DNA from: Anthostomella pinea
Taxonomy: Eukaryota > Ascomycota > Sordariomycetes > Xylariales > Xylariaceae
NCBI GenBank assembly: GCA_963556695.1
Contig: CAUWAG010000007.1
Location: 806,001 to 870,000 of the forward strand
Reading direction: 5' to 3'
Length of the DNA stretch: 64,000 bases
Below, piece by piece: positions 21,925-33,066 of this stretch (its first letter is position 1; every line of letters starts with the position of its first letter). Below the pieces are notes generated by a model. That model had not been told where the DNA came from. It searched no databases and saw only the letters and a list, made by a program, of their open reading frames with translations. The position numbers and the translations under genes were made by a program.

Positions 21925-23331
21925 TCAATTTCGCTTATGCATGCCTACGGCCAGCTCGTGCATTATGTTGGTCGTCTGGGTTGGGCAATCTGTGAGGTCC
22001 ACTAAGTCTTGGTCCCCAACGGACCCGTATAGAACCAAGGCGTGGCCCCTGAAGCCCAGTAGTATTTTGACTGTGGCCTTGAGATGGCTCGCTTCGTTGC
22101 TAATGCAGCTGGGTCGAAGGCCATCGACGAATGATCTGACCAAAGATGATAGGTTGCCCGCCCCAACACGTTCCAGACCGTCAATGACTAGCAGAACACG
22201 GCGGTCCTGCCCAGTTACGAGCGCATTCAAAACCTGGTGGAACAACCCAATAAGTTGCTTTATCGTAGCGACGTTCAGTTCCGTGTTCTCCATGATGAGC
22301 ATATCGGATGGTAAGGGGAGTTCGTTGAATTGCTGGCTGCCCCCCATCGTCAACATGCTCAGTATGAGAGTCCGCAGCATCTCCACAAACTGCACATCCG
22401 CATTCTCTCGGGAGTCAGGGCTGAAGCTGTAGATGAGCCTTTGACAAGAAGCTACGTAGTACACCACTACGCAGGTAAGTACTGATGTTTCGTCGTCACC
22501 GTCGTCGGGAGCTTCAATCACTAGCACCCCTGGCTCGTCGTCGTTCCACCAGGTGCATACTGCCTCTATAATGCGATCGTCACCATAAAAGTGAAAGGCT
22601 CTGTCGATATGGTACTGGATGCGTCCAGCCTTGGAAGTCGATGCGATAGATTTCGTGGCATAGCTTGCCAGAGTTTGCTCGTCGAGCGTAGGTTCTGGGG
22701 ATATAGGTGGAACCAGTGCAACTGCTGATCTCGGACTCGGCGGTACGTCCTTGTGGTCCATCATGTTTTCCATGCCCACATCAATGACAACAGGAGCTTG
22801 TATCTCCGATGCTGTATCGCGGATGAACTTGTGGGAGCCGTAGGTCAGATATTGTAGGTTCTCGTGTAGCTCCATCGTCTCGTTAACCAAATCAATGATC
22901 TCTGACTGGTCGTGGGCCAGCCAGACCCCTTTATCCTTCAATGTCTTCGAGGAGCCCTTCACTCGATCCACCATCCTGGACAACCGATTGGCGGCACCGG
23001 TACCATCATCCTCGTCATCCTTGATGGGCAAGTTGTAGCGTTTCCTCAGCACCTTCAGTGCTTTCAGTCGAGACTCGTGAAGCCTGAAGATGATCTTGAA
23101 AATGAGCTCTTTTCTGGCTGGCTCAAAACGGTGAAAACCCCCATCGTCTTTATCCACGCCCCAATAGTCACCCCAGTCCTTGAGCATGTACTGCGATACT
23201 TCGAGTCTGAGTGACAGTCCTTCTCTACGTCTTGTGTCGTTGTCCGTGAGCTTGAGTATGAGCTCTCCGAAATCCATGATACCCTTCCAAGCCAGAACAA
23301 CCCCGGCTATGCCGAGCACCAGCTCTGCCAT
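21925..23331 (-). CDS. HeLo-like / STAND-like protein with degenerate P-loop
   Basis: A 468-residue intronless protein from ATG 23331 (MAELVLGIAGVVLAWKG); the frame also opens 23 residues upstream at 23400. The N-terminal ~110 residues are helical with a hydrophobic start, resembling HeLo/HeLo-like or NACHT-associated N-terminal domains of fungal NOD-like proteins. After a linker, an NTPase-like core is visible: PGVLVIEAPDDGDDETS sits where the Walker A GPPGSGKS should be and lacks its lysine, while RRVLLVIDGLERV fits Walker B. No C-terminal repeat domain follows. The family usually acts in non-self recognition and regulated cell death; here loss of the P-loop suggests no ATP hydrolysis. It is divergently arranged with the AAA+ gene. 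Confidence 0.65.
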   Translation of the reverse strand: MAELVLGIAGVVLAWKGIMDFGELILKLTDNDTRRREGLSLRLEVSQYMLKDWGDYWGVDKDDGGFHRFEPARKELIFKIIFRLHESRLKALKVLRKRYNLPIKDDEDDGTGAANRLSRMVDRVKGSSKTLKDKGVWLAHDQSEIIDLVNETMELHENLQYLTYGSHKFIRDTASEIQAPVVIDVGMENMMDHKDVPPSPRSAVALVPPISPEPTLDEQTLASYATKSIASTSKAGRIQYHIDRAFHFYGDDRIIEAVCTWWNDDEPGVLVIEAPDDGDDETSVLTCVVVYYVASCQRLIYSFSPDSRENADVQFVEMLRTLILSMLTMGGSQQFNELPLPSDMLIMENTELNVATIKQLIGLFHQVLNALVTGQDRRVLLVIDGLERVGAGNLSSLVRSFVDGLRPSCISNEASHLKATVKILLGFRGHALVLYGSVGDQDLVDLTDCPTQTTNIMHELAVGMHKRN

Positions 23332-24061
23332 AGTTTCCTCGTGCTGGAGAGGTCGAGTACTCCGAGTCGGGAGTCTCCGAATTGAGGATACATAAGACAA
23401 TTTCCTGAATGGTGCATTAGCAGATCAGTCTTATTCGAGTCTCGCTGATGGCGGGTAGAGCAGCCAGGAGTGGTTGGTGGATATCGATCACGCCTTCTTC
23501 AGACTGAGGGCTCCAGACGGAAAAGACCGATCCTCGTGATGCTTTGGTGGGGCTGAGCGTCGCACATATAGGGGTGGCTTAGTCACATATGCAGAATGCA
23601 AGCCTGCTGCTTGTTGGTTGGGGGCTAAAATTCCACCCATTCACAAGCACATACGTGTCGGTCAATACTCGTGTGAAGTTGCAGGCTGAGCAGCCGAATT
23701 GGAGGCTTAGCCCAAGGCAGATGTGCTTCCCAGAGCTTCGTGGCACGTCAGCCTGGCAGCGCGAGGCAACCCGTAAGGCGTTTCTGTGCTTCGCCCCCTC
23801 ACCTGCATTTCGCGACCTCATCGTACTGGAACACCGTCCTCCCTCCCTCGAAACGTCGAGTTCGCTCAACATCAAGAAGTTCATGTGTTCTTGGATCGTC
23901 TGTCTCAAATGATACCGAGTTTTCTCATTCACTGAATTCGTCTACTGCCCGTGCTGAACTGGCATTCTTCTCAGCGATGCAGAGTTTCGGGAAGAGTCAC
24001 GGCCCACGCCAGAACAATGGCACGAGAGTGACACAGAATCGCGGCCGCCTTGGCCACCATA
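23332..24061. promoter_or_regulatory. Divergent intergenic region
   Basis: 730 bp between the divergently transcribed HeLo/STAND-like and AAA+ genes, so it probably holds both promoters. No conserved site recognised. Confidence 0.4.
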
Positions 24062-26767
24062 ATGGTAGACAAGGTTTGTTCTCCGGCGGAGGCAGAACGT
24101 TTGCTTCCATTATCGGAATTGACGTTTGAAACAGCACCGCACGGCTCAGCGCTCACTGATTCCGAATCACTTGGCGACGAGGAAGAACAAAGCATTGAAC
24201 CTTCGTCAAATCAATACGAGTCAGGAACGAAGTCTACCGATGGCATCGCCACCAGTATATCCGAACGTCAAAATGAAAGACAGTCAGATGATGTTGGCAG
24301 GTCAGCACCGGCTGAGGCAGCAGAAACTTCAACACACGAGATCCATGAGCGTCCAGACATTTTATACGCCCTGAAACTTAGAGAGAAGGGGCAGACAGAA
24401 CGCAATTTCTACAAAGACCACCAATGGAAGGGCATCAACGATGGCTTGTCAGGCTCTGATGCGGACGACGACCTTGAAACTAAATCCGTTTTAATCTACA
24501 CTGTCCCAGCTGAAGTCAAGGACAGGACACGAAAGACAGAGAACACGCCTGCTACATGGAGGACCGAGCCCGCGGACTTTGATTTCAGGAAAGATGCGCA
24601 TCTCCTATTCAGTTACTGGCCGGAGATCACTCTTTGTTCCAAAAGGCTCACGCGAATAATGGAATCACTCCTGGATTACTACCCACTGCATCTTGGCTCT
24701 TACGACCATTACGAAGCAAGCTTGGAAGACACCTTTGTGGAGCTGATGTATTACTATGCCGAGTTGAAGGCATATTTCAATACGTACGAGAATGGAGCGC
24801 TCGAGGATAGCCAGGCTGTCGCGAGGCTGGATATAGGTAACTGTGGCGACGAGAAGTTTGATGGGGCCATGCAACAACAATTGGACTTCGGATCTCTGGA
24901 TGTCGACAAGGAGCCATGCGATGCGACTACAGCCTACGAACTTGCTGTTCTGCTTCGCCTTCTAGCTCCGATGTACAGGTCGAAAGCTGTGCCGACCCTT
25001 TCTTCCATATACCTTGATGAGGAGCCACGTATCAATTACGAGTCCCTCTGGCTTCTCCTAAAACCTGGTACATATGTATACGTCCAAGAGTCCACGTTTT
25101 CCGATTCAATTCGGAACAGAAGTAAAAGGAAAGACAATGATGGGATGCGGAGGTCGGACGACGACCCCCCGGACGACAACGAGATGACGGCATGTGTGGT
25201 GTCATCTTGGCAATACCGCACAAAAGAGACTTCTGGAATAGCGGAGTGGGACGAAAAGATCGATCGGATTCTGGTGGAGCTTTGGAACGTTCAACATGAT
25301 GGAACAGCCTTTCAACGTATGGGACGTCAAGCTATAATGTTCCGATTCGACGGTCATAGGCCGATAAAGGGGCTCGAGGTCATTCCTACAAGTCTCCACG
25401 ATAGGCTCGACCACGGCGCCCTCCGCAAACGTCTGGAAGAACGGGGACGGAAGTACCTCTCCCTTCTACGTGAGCCCGTGGCACATTGAGATTATAATGA
25501 TACCTTGAAGGGATACCACGGCCAAGTGATTGTTGACCCGATTTCATACTACCAGTATGCATATGACGATCGACTCCCATATAGGTACGTTACCTATCGA
25601 CATTTTCCGATTGCCGACGGGGACGGAGGCAGGAAGTTCCGCGACTTTCTCAACTTCTCACCCTCCAACAGCCAGAAGTTTGAGAGAATAGACGAGGTCT
25701 ATGTGCTTCTTCCCAGAAGAATACAAGGACTTGGCCTGAAAACGAAGAGCTGGATTGTTTTCGAGGTTGACAACATCAGCGATTCGCCTCCAAAGTTTTC
25801 GCCCAATCAGTTAGACACGGAACTGGTATTGATGTCTGATGGTGACAGAGATGCTCTACGTACGGTTCTCCCGATGGGGCAGCAAGCCATCAGTGTGAGC
25901 TCCGACTTCGTTCCAGGAAAGGGAGAAGGGAAGATTTTCTTATTGTATGGGCCACCTGGCACAGGTAAAACACTGACCGTGGAATGTGTCGCCAACGACA
26001 CTCGCCGACCGTAAGTCAGATAACCTCCCTGCTCCCGAAAGCCCTATAATTTCTCCCCGAATGGCATTACTGACTCAAACTGTAGATTGATCAGCCTGAC
26101 AGCGCAGGATGTTGGGATGGTGAGACAGGATGTTGAAACACAGCTTCGGAGATGGTTTACCGTCGCTGCCAAATGGGACGCAATCCTTCTGATCGACGAA
26201 GCCGACCTCTTCCTTGAGCAAAGACGCGACGGCGACTCGACGCGAAACAGTCTAGCAACAGTGTTTCTCCGATCGTTGGAGTACTACAAAGGCGTACTGT
26301 TCCTGACGACAAACAGGCCGGGTCACATCGATGACTCCTTCATCTCGAGGATCACGTGCCCCATCGCCTTCAAGCCCCTTTCCCCTGAAACGAAAGCCAA
26401 GATCGTGAACAAGTTCGTAAGGAAGTTCAAAGAGACTGGCACGATCGAAGTCGACAAGGCAGCCACGAAGTACTTACTGGAGAACTGCTCGAGGCTCAAT
26501 GGCCGCCAGATTCGCAACCTCCTTCAGAACGCTGTCGCCTCGGCTGAAGTACAGCAGCGGTCTGAGGAACGTGTTGCGGCTAGCAATGGTGTACATGATC
26601 AGCCAACCCAGTCCAGCATTGTATCGGTGAAACGGCACCATGTAAAGTCAGCTGTTGAGCGGGTGGCCGAGTTTATGCTGTACTTGGAATCTCTGAAGGG
26701 CGGTAGAGACGAGTCAGCGCGGGCACGGTCTAGACAAGACTATCTGTCGGTGGCTTGGAATGGGTAG
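24062..26767 (+). pseudogene. AAA+ ATPase with DUF7025, interrupted by one TGA
   Basis: Exon 1 (24062-26010) joins exon 2 (26086-26767) over a 75-nt intron (GTAAGT...CTGTAG). The N-terminal third is acidic and disordered. The middle has the DUF7025 pattern INYESLWLLLKPGTYVYVQ and ACVVSSWQYRTKE. The AAA module has Walker A GPPGTGKT, Walker B ILLIDEADLFLEQR, sensor 1 FLTTNRPGHIDD and FISRI. One TGA at 25487-25489 (after EPVAH) breaks the frame; coding resumes at once in the same frame (DYNDTLKGYHGQVIVD). CGA to TGA would explain it. A 57-nt in-frame intron (GTGAGC at about 25470 to AAG) could remove it, but it would delete conserved-looking residues. The start is ATG 24062 (MVDKVCSPAEAERL). Roughly 876 residues if read across. 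Confidence 0.8.
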
Positions 26768-27157
26768 CTAGTCGGAATAGACCTTGATAATTGAAGATAC
26801 GGTGACTGGGGCGTTTGAAGTCGGGGCCGAGCCTGGGACACTCCGAGGACGGAATGAGCATCCAACGCCGCTGGGGTTACTGGGTAGTGGACTTGCTCCG
26901 GCCTGCCAACGACAGTCGGTTGGCTGTTTCGCTAGATGGCCCGCAGTTGATGTTTTGGGGTGCACACATTCCATTGGCCGGATTGATGTTGGTGTTGGTC
27001 GTGGCTCCGGCGTCTCGGCTACGGCAAAGGTACCAACATCTGTCAAGGAACATTCCAACCATGAGCACCCAGACAAAGCGAAATTATCGCTTGACTTATG
27101 GAACATTTCATGTGCAATATAACACCCTTGTTATTGATTTAGGATGACTCGTTTATT
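26768..27157. other. Intergenic up to LINE target site
   Basis: No supported gene. It ends in the LINE target duplication GACTCGTTTATT at 27146-27157. Confidence 0.4.
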
Positions 27158-27713
27158 GATTGATTGATTAATTGATTGTATTTAACGTGGGGGGTAGCTC
27201 CTCAGTAGTGCAAACCACGCCTCCCAGAGCCTCTGTATCGCAGGGTTGTGGAGGTCTCAAGATAATAAGTACAGTCAGTCCCGCTCACGGGCCCATCCCC
27301 GTTGTTGCGGCGGTATGACCTTGGGGTCATCTATCTGGTCCTTCAGGAAAAGCTATCTATCAGGGGCAGATTATTGAAAAGAACTTGCTCTTCTCTACGA
27401 ATTTTGCCCATTCTATGCTCCTCTCCCCTAAGTATTGTAAACAAGCTGCCCTAAGCGAATGCCTAGGCAGTAGCCGATTTTTCCCCAGCCTCTTACAAAA
27501 GAAAATGTGTTGTGGTGTTTTTTTCTCACCACAGTTGCAGTGATCATTCGAGTCTGTGTGCCCAAAGCGTTCATGGTAGCTGGCAAAGTCGCCATGTCCA
27601 GATCTGGCCGCTAGAAGTCTGTGTAAAGTACTCCTCTTAAAAGATATAAGGTCTCTTTCAGTTACTGCATGTGAGTATACTTCTTGATACCTAGGTTCTG
27701 ATTGGTCTTTTTA

Positions 27714-30700
27714 TTATTGGTTAAACTTTTTCTTGCCCTTTCTTTTGAGATCTTTCTTGACCCAAGAGATTATGGGAAGGTTTGTCGTGTCTGTTTCTAG
27801 CATGGCACCCTCTTTTGCTAGTGTGTTGGCAGCTTCGTTGCCATCAATATCTCTGTGTCCAGGAATCCACTTGACGGTCACTCCAGGAGTGTGTGCTGTG
27901 GCAAGTTCTTGAAATCGTAGAAAAATGTTCTGTGATGTCTCGGGTGGAGTCCCATTGAGCCCATCTACCACTGACGTGTTGTCCAGGCAGACATATAGCT
28001 GTTTTCCGTGTCCAATTGCCCTGGCTACTGCAAGACCTTGGAGAGCACCATGGACTTCAGCATCTATTACTTCTGCTTGGAGAAGTCTGCCCTTTCCCCG
28101 GTATATTTCTTGTGTAGTGCCGCCTTTCCTGATGGTATAACCCCATCCAGTGCGGGTTGTGCCTTGGTCCTTGGTCGTCCAACTGTGATCCATCTGAATA
28201 GATGACAAGATCAGTGTTCACGTTTCTCTCCTGTAGCCATTGCTTAAAGAGCTCTGTTTTTTTGTTTTTGTCTTTGTGGATTGGGGGCTTCTTCCATATG
28301 GCCTGGTAAGTGTTGGTCTCTAGAAGTCAGGGACTAGCTGGAAGCTCCTTTGTAGCCTTGTTGGATTCTTGCGAGCTTGTATTTGGAGCCTGCCAACAAG
28401 AGGGTGTCTCTGGTCTATTCGTCCTAGTCGGAGGCCGTGACGTCGTCTTATTGACTCTGCAAGAACTCCTGCTGGGGGAATCTGCGATTCAAAGTATAGG
28501 ATATGTCCAGGATGTGTTTTCCAGACTGGCAAGATAGCCCTGATCGCTGTTTGTAGTACGGCATCTATCGTTCCAAGAAGCCCCTTAATGCGATATGCTA
28601 ATGTCCCACCTAAGCTCCCTACTTTCTTGATTCCTGGGTACCAGGCTTCCAGGCCGTATGTAAGAATAAGAATAACACAAGCTTTCACAGCCCTCTTGGT
28701 TGACTTTATTGGAAGTCTTTTGACTGTGTTGCATAGTCCTTAAATGTGATTTGCTACCTTATTAGTTTTCTTGGCCCAATAGGAAACGTGATCTTTGAAG
28801 TTTAGTTTTCTATCCAGGAAGACACCCAGCCATCGCATGGAGTCCTTTGTTATTTTGTTCATTGTCCCGTGGCGGACTGGAGGGTTGTTTGAGTTCTTTT
28901 TCCTTGAGAAGTGCATAATCTCAGTTTTGTCAGGGTCAAATTCAATAGCGTTGTTATGTCCCCATTAACTAAGTAAGTAAAGATTTTCAGAAGCCTCTGT
29001 AGCTATTTCCTCAAGGTTCTTTCCAATGCAGAGAGTCGCTAGGTTGTCTGTATATCCAAAGCGTCTCTTTTTCATACCAAGTTGGGCACAGATTGGCTCT
29101 GTATACAGCATGTAAAGGATTGGAGAGGCTGGTGAGCCTTGTGGTAGCCCACAAGTAAGAGCTTAATATCGGTCACAATACCTTTAAACCGAACCCTTGC
29201 GGACCGCTCGGACATGAATGACTGGACCCATCTTATGAGAAAACCCGGCCAGTCCTGTTCTCTTATGCGAACCACCAGCAGTCTCATTAGGGCAGCATCA
29301 AAGGCCCCTTTCATATCTGACGTGACTACTGTTGCAACGAGGCCTTGGTCAAGGGCCTGCTCAATATCGTGTATGAGTGCAGCTACCAGGTCAGTGGCAG
29401 AGCGCTTTGGTAGAGCTCCAAAATATTATGGAGCTAGAATTCCAAGTTTGACAATAAACCAGGTAATTCTTTTTGTGATGAGTCGTTCTAGGCCTTTGTC
29501 AAGACACGACAGTAGCGATATTGGTCTGTAGGCCCTGGGATTAGAGTAGTCTTTCTTTCCTGGTTTTGGGATCATTACCACCTCAGCTACTTTGAATGGT
29601 TTAGGGTGGTGTCTAATCTATAGACAGGTCTGGAAAAGGGCTCTGATATGTTCCCTAATGAATGGCCAGCAAGCTTTCAGAATCCGTACTGTGAGGGTAT
29701 CTATTCCCGGGGAGTTGCTCTTGGTCCCTAAAGTGCACCCTTCAGCCTCTTCCAGTCCGACATGGTATTCAAGGGGGATATATGGCTTGGGTTGTGTGAT
29801 CTGAGCGGACCAGGGGTCGATGATATCGTTGTCTGAGGTACTTCGTTCAAGCGTGGTTGAGCGTAATGCATTTGCCTTGCTCTCTTGTGACTCAAATATT
29901 TGGTCTCCTATGATGATTGGAGGGGAACGCAATCCTGCTGATAGCTTGTGCCAAGAGACAATTCTGTATAGGTCCTTTAGCTCAGTTGCTGAATCAATTA
30001 GAGTCTGTCAGTACTCTCTCCTAACTTTCCGAACCACGCGGCAAAATTCCCGTTGGGCTGAATTCCGCCCTGCTTGGCTTATAGTCTGTTTAGAAAGGGC
30101 CCTGTATGTCTGAATAGCTGCTTTACAGTCATCATTCCACCAAGCAGTGGGCCTAGATTGACGGGGCTTCTTGCCCACTGTCCTGATACAGCCTTGAATC
30201 ATATTGATCAAGCTTTGTGTAAAGGTATCCACCTGGCCAGGGGATACACCCAGCCGGGGGAGTTCATGAATCCTGGTTTGGACATTGTCTGTCAGCTCTT
30301 ATAGTTTATCGTCCGGTACTATCCAATGATTGGCTTTAGGGACTCGGTCTAGATCTCTCTGAATTGGGACAATTATTCGTAATATTTCATGATCTGAAGT
30401 GTACTGGAGTGCATCATTCACTGAGGCTTCGGCTATGGGGACATCTGAGAACACCAGATCTAGTACATTTCTGTCATCATGTGTTGGGACATCTGGTTCA
30501 GAAATCAGATCCAGTCCGTGGTCTGCCATAGTCTGTGCAAGTATGACACCACCATGATATCCTGGATTGCTCGAGTCCCAGGATGTATCGCCAGCATTGA
30601 AATCTCCAGCTGTAACGCAGCCAAAAGGTGGAGTCCATACTTCCAGAATATCATCCACTTCCTGTGGGTTGTCATATGGCCGGTAGACACTGGCAAATGT

Positions 30701-31045
30701 GATGCCTTGTACCTTGACCCAGGTGATGTCTCGTGTAGCATAGGGCCGAAATTGATCCGCTTAAAGGTATTTTCTCATATAGATGAGAGATCTGGGCCGT
30801 GTACTGTCACTATCCCAGGAATCCACTGGGGAGTATATATCGTAGTTAGGGTGTGTCTTTACTCCCATTCTCCTGCCTGGTGGTATGCCAACTTAGGGCT
30901 CTTACATCAGAATGATGTCTGCTTGTTCTCCTTTGTAGTCAGCCAGGTTGATGGCTAACTCTGTAGGGCCTGCACTCTTTTGTCCTCCTGCTGTATTCAC
31001 AGAATGGATGACTAGATGCCCGTATCGATGTGTTTCGTTTGATGT
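27714..31045 (-). pseudogene. LINE ORF2: endonuclease, reverse transcriptase, RNase H (broken)
   Basis: The coding sequence is cut by many stops and shifts. The AP endonuclease N-terminal part reads GGQKSAGPTELAINLADYKG and EPKLAYHQAGEW. Its C-terminal part reads GDFNAGDTSWDS and TSDHEILRI. RT pieces include NSPGIDTLTVRILKACW, AFDAALMRLL and, near 29050, FGYTDN where FGYADD is expected. The RNase H end (28208-27714) has EVIDAEVHGALQGL, CLDNTSVVDGL and WIPGHRDIDGNEAANTLAKEG. The YADD to YTDN change removes a catalytic aspartate of the RT, so the copy cannot move itself. Confidence 0.88.
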
Positions 31046-31047
31046 AC

Positions 31048-32625
31048 TTAATATTGATTGACAACAATGGTATCGGCATCTCTGGGATGAGTTGTATCTG
31101 TTGTATCGATTTGCATTGTGATGTCTTTGTTATTGTTGTTAGGTGTTGACCCAGCTTGGTTTCTGCCTGCTTCATTGAAGGCCTTGAATCTGGCTCTTTC
31201 TCCAGCCAGCCTTATTTCCTGGATTTGCTCCCATGTGTGCTTGTGGATGATGCCTTTCACAACCTTGAGGCGTGCAGGGCATTTGTCAAAGTTGGCAGCA
31301 TGAGGTCCTTTGCAGTTGACACACTTTGGGATTGGTTTTTCGCACTCCCCCTGGTGTACTGTACTGGCGCAACGTGCACATACTTGCTTTTCACATCGGT
31401 AGTTCCTCCCATGGTATCTGAAACAGCTCGCACATTGGTGAACCTTGGGCGAGTATTGAATGTGCCTTGAGGTCATTGAGTGAGCAAAAAGCGTGAATGG
31501 TTTCTTTGCTACACGGGGCAGAGAGATCACCCATGTGGTCTCCAGATCAGAATCAACTGTGTTCTTTGAGAGTATGCACCTTAAAGGTCTGTCACCTGTT
31601 TGGGCTTTAATTTCATCAGTAACAGCAATGTCGGTAATGTCGATTGTCAATCCTTCCGCACTGATGACCTTTCTTGGGCATCCATCGACCTTATAGTGAT
31701 GCCAGACCGTATGGGTCTCGATCTTTTCTGCCTTAAGAATATCAGTGATTTCTTCTTGGAAGGCCAGGAGCTTAGCCTGAGTTGGCTTGTCCCTTGGGTG
31801 TAAGGTAAATCCAGAGGGGCACCAGGTCACTTCTTTAAGCTCTTGAGGGTGGAGCTTAAGTCTTCTGTTCAGTATAGACTTTATTCTGTAAGGCTCTAAG
31901 TGGTTATTATCCATGCGGACAAAGATCCGGAGATCATCCTGCTTCTTCTTCAGTTGGTTAATAGTGATGCCGGCACCAGGCTGTATTTTCTTTATGGTAG
32001 TGTTGACTGTCTGTGGATGCTGTCGTTGGCTAGAGGAGACAGCTTGGGCAAAGGTCATGGTGGGCTTTACCATCCCTATCCCCCCAGGGATGGTCTTCTT
32101 TTTGGACAGATCTCGGGTTTCCAGCCACTCGCTCAGACATTTAGAGAAGAAAGCGCTAAACTCTTTGGCATGAGAGTATAGTTCGGTTCTAATTTTCTCA
32201 AGTGTCTTATCAACCATTGCAGCACACTCTTGAAATATTGTTATCCTGGCTTCATAAAGGTGCTTGTCTTTAGCCAGTATTCTGGCAACTTGGTCCTGGC
32301 ACTCTGAAGAGGAGGTTTTATTCTCTATATTGCGTGTAATGGCTTGGTCTGTCGAGATTTCGTTCAATTGAGGTTGTTTCATTCCAGTGGTGCTGCTGTC
32401 ATTAATATTTCAGGATTTTCCTTTCAGAGGGGAAATAACGGTGAAGTCAGCCTCAGAGACCTGTGACGGGCTGCTGCTGATGTCGTCAAGCAGCGCCTGG
32501 TGGAGCCTGTTCGGAGTTGCCGGGCCGTATGTCTTTCTGGGGGCCGGGGATTTGAGCACGCCGCTGGTGGTCGTCTTTGGGACGGCCACGGGCGTGTTTA
32601 GGGGCCCGTCGTGGAAGGGTGCCAT
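31048..32625 (-). pseudogene. LINE ORF1: gag-like zinc-knuckle protein (one stop)
   Basis: The frame starts MAPFHDGPLNTPVAVPKTT at 32625 and reads through to 31048 except for one TGA at 32410-32412 (after SPLKGKS). The middle part is coiled-coil-like and basic. The C-terminal region has clustered cysteine knuckles (CASCFRYHGRNYRC, CARCASTVHQGEC, CVNCKGPHAANFDKC) expected for nucleic-acid binding by the LINE ribonucleoprotein. The stop fits CGA to TGA. The remaining 444 residues after the stop are uninterrupted, showing modest decay. Confidence 0.88.
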
Positions 32626-32777
32626 CCGGCTTGTGAGAAAATTCTCTTGTGCCTTGGCAGAGATAGTCAGTTACTGAAAGAAGTACCTGCTTTAGTGCAA
32701 ATATCAAGGTTGCGCCCTAACAGCGGGGCGCCAAGAAAAATAGTTGTTTTTATGAGGCTGTGTCCGACTCGTTTATT

Positions 32778-33066
32778 ATGCTGTCCCACTCCCACGGGTC
32801 CAGATGCAACACATGGAAACACCTCCATGGGCTTCTGTGAAGATCTGTCACTTCATTTCATTGTCAAATTGGTCATCTAGTCTTCGAGATTGTCTTTGTC
32901 TTTCTAACCATATGGGAGTTCAGGTCCATATTTCCAAGTGCCAACTTGCAACAGAGACAGCACCTGATGCTGTCGGGGTCACAAGTTAGGTGATAATTTC
33001 CCTTTGTCTTGAAACGACATCCATACCTTGGCCTTCTATGAAGTCTGCCTTCATAACGTATTAGAA
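32778..33066. other. Short intergenic region after LINE
   Basis: Host sequence resumes after the right copy of the LINE target duplication. No gene seen. Confidence 0.4.

Larger units (their letters stand above)
27158..32765 (-). mobile_element. Full-length Tad-like LINE retrotransposon, 5.6 kb
   Basis: The element is bounded by a 12-bp target duplication, GACTCGTTTATT, at 27146-27157 and 32766-32777. It runs on the minus strand, with a 3' tail of TCAA/CAAT repeats at 27158-27180 instead of poly(A). It contains two damaged frames: a gag-like ORF1 with CCHC knuckles and an ORF2 with AP endonuclease, reverse transcriptase and RNase H. This order is typical of the fungal Tad clade of LINEs. A second, 5'-truncated copy of its 3' end lies at 51733-52243. 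Confidence 0.93.

Noticed and set aside
26784..27147. Overlapping ~110-codon frames on both strands
   Set aside because: No motif, no good start context, overlapping one another; ordinary intergenic DNA.
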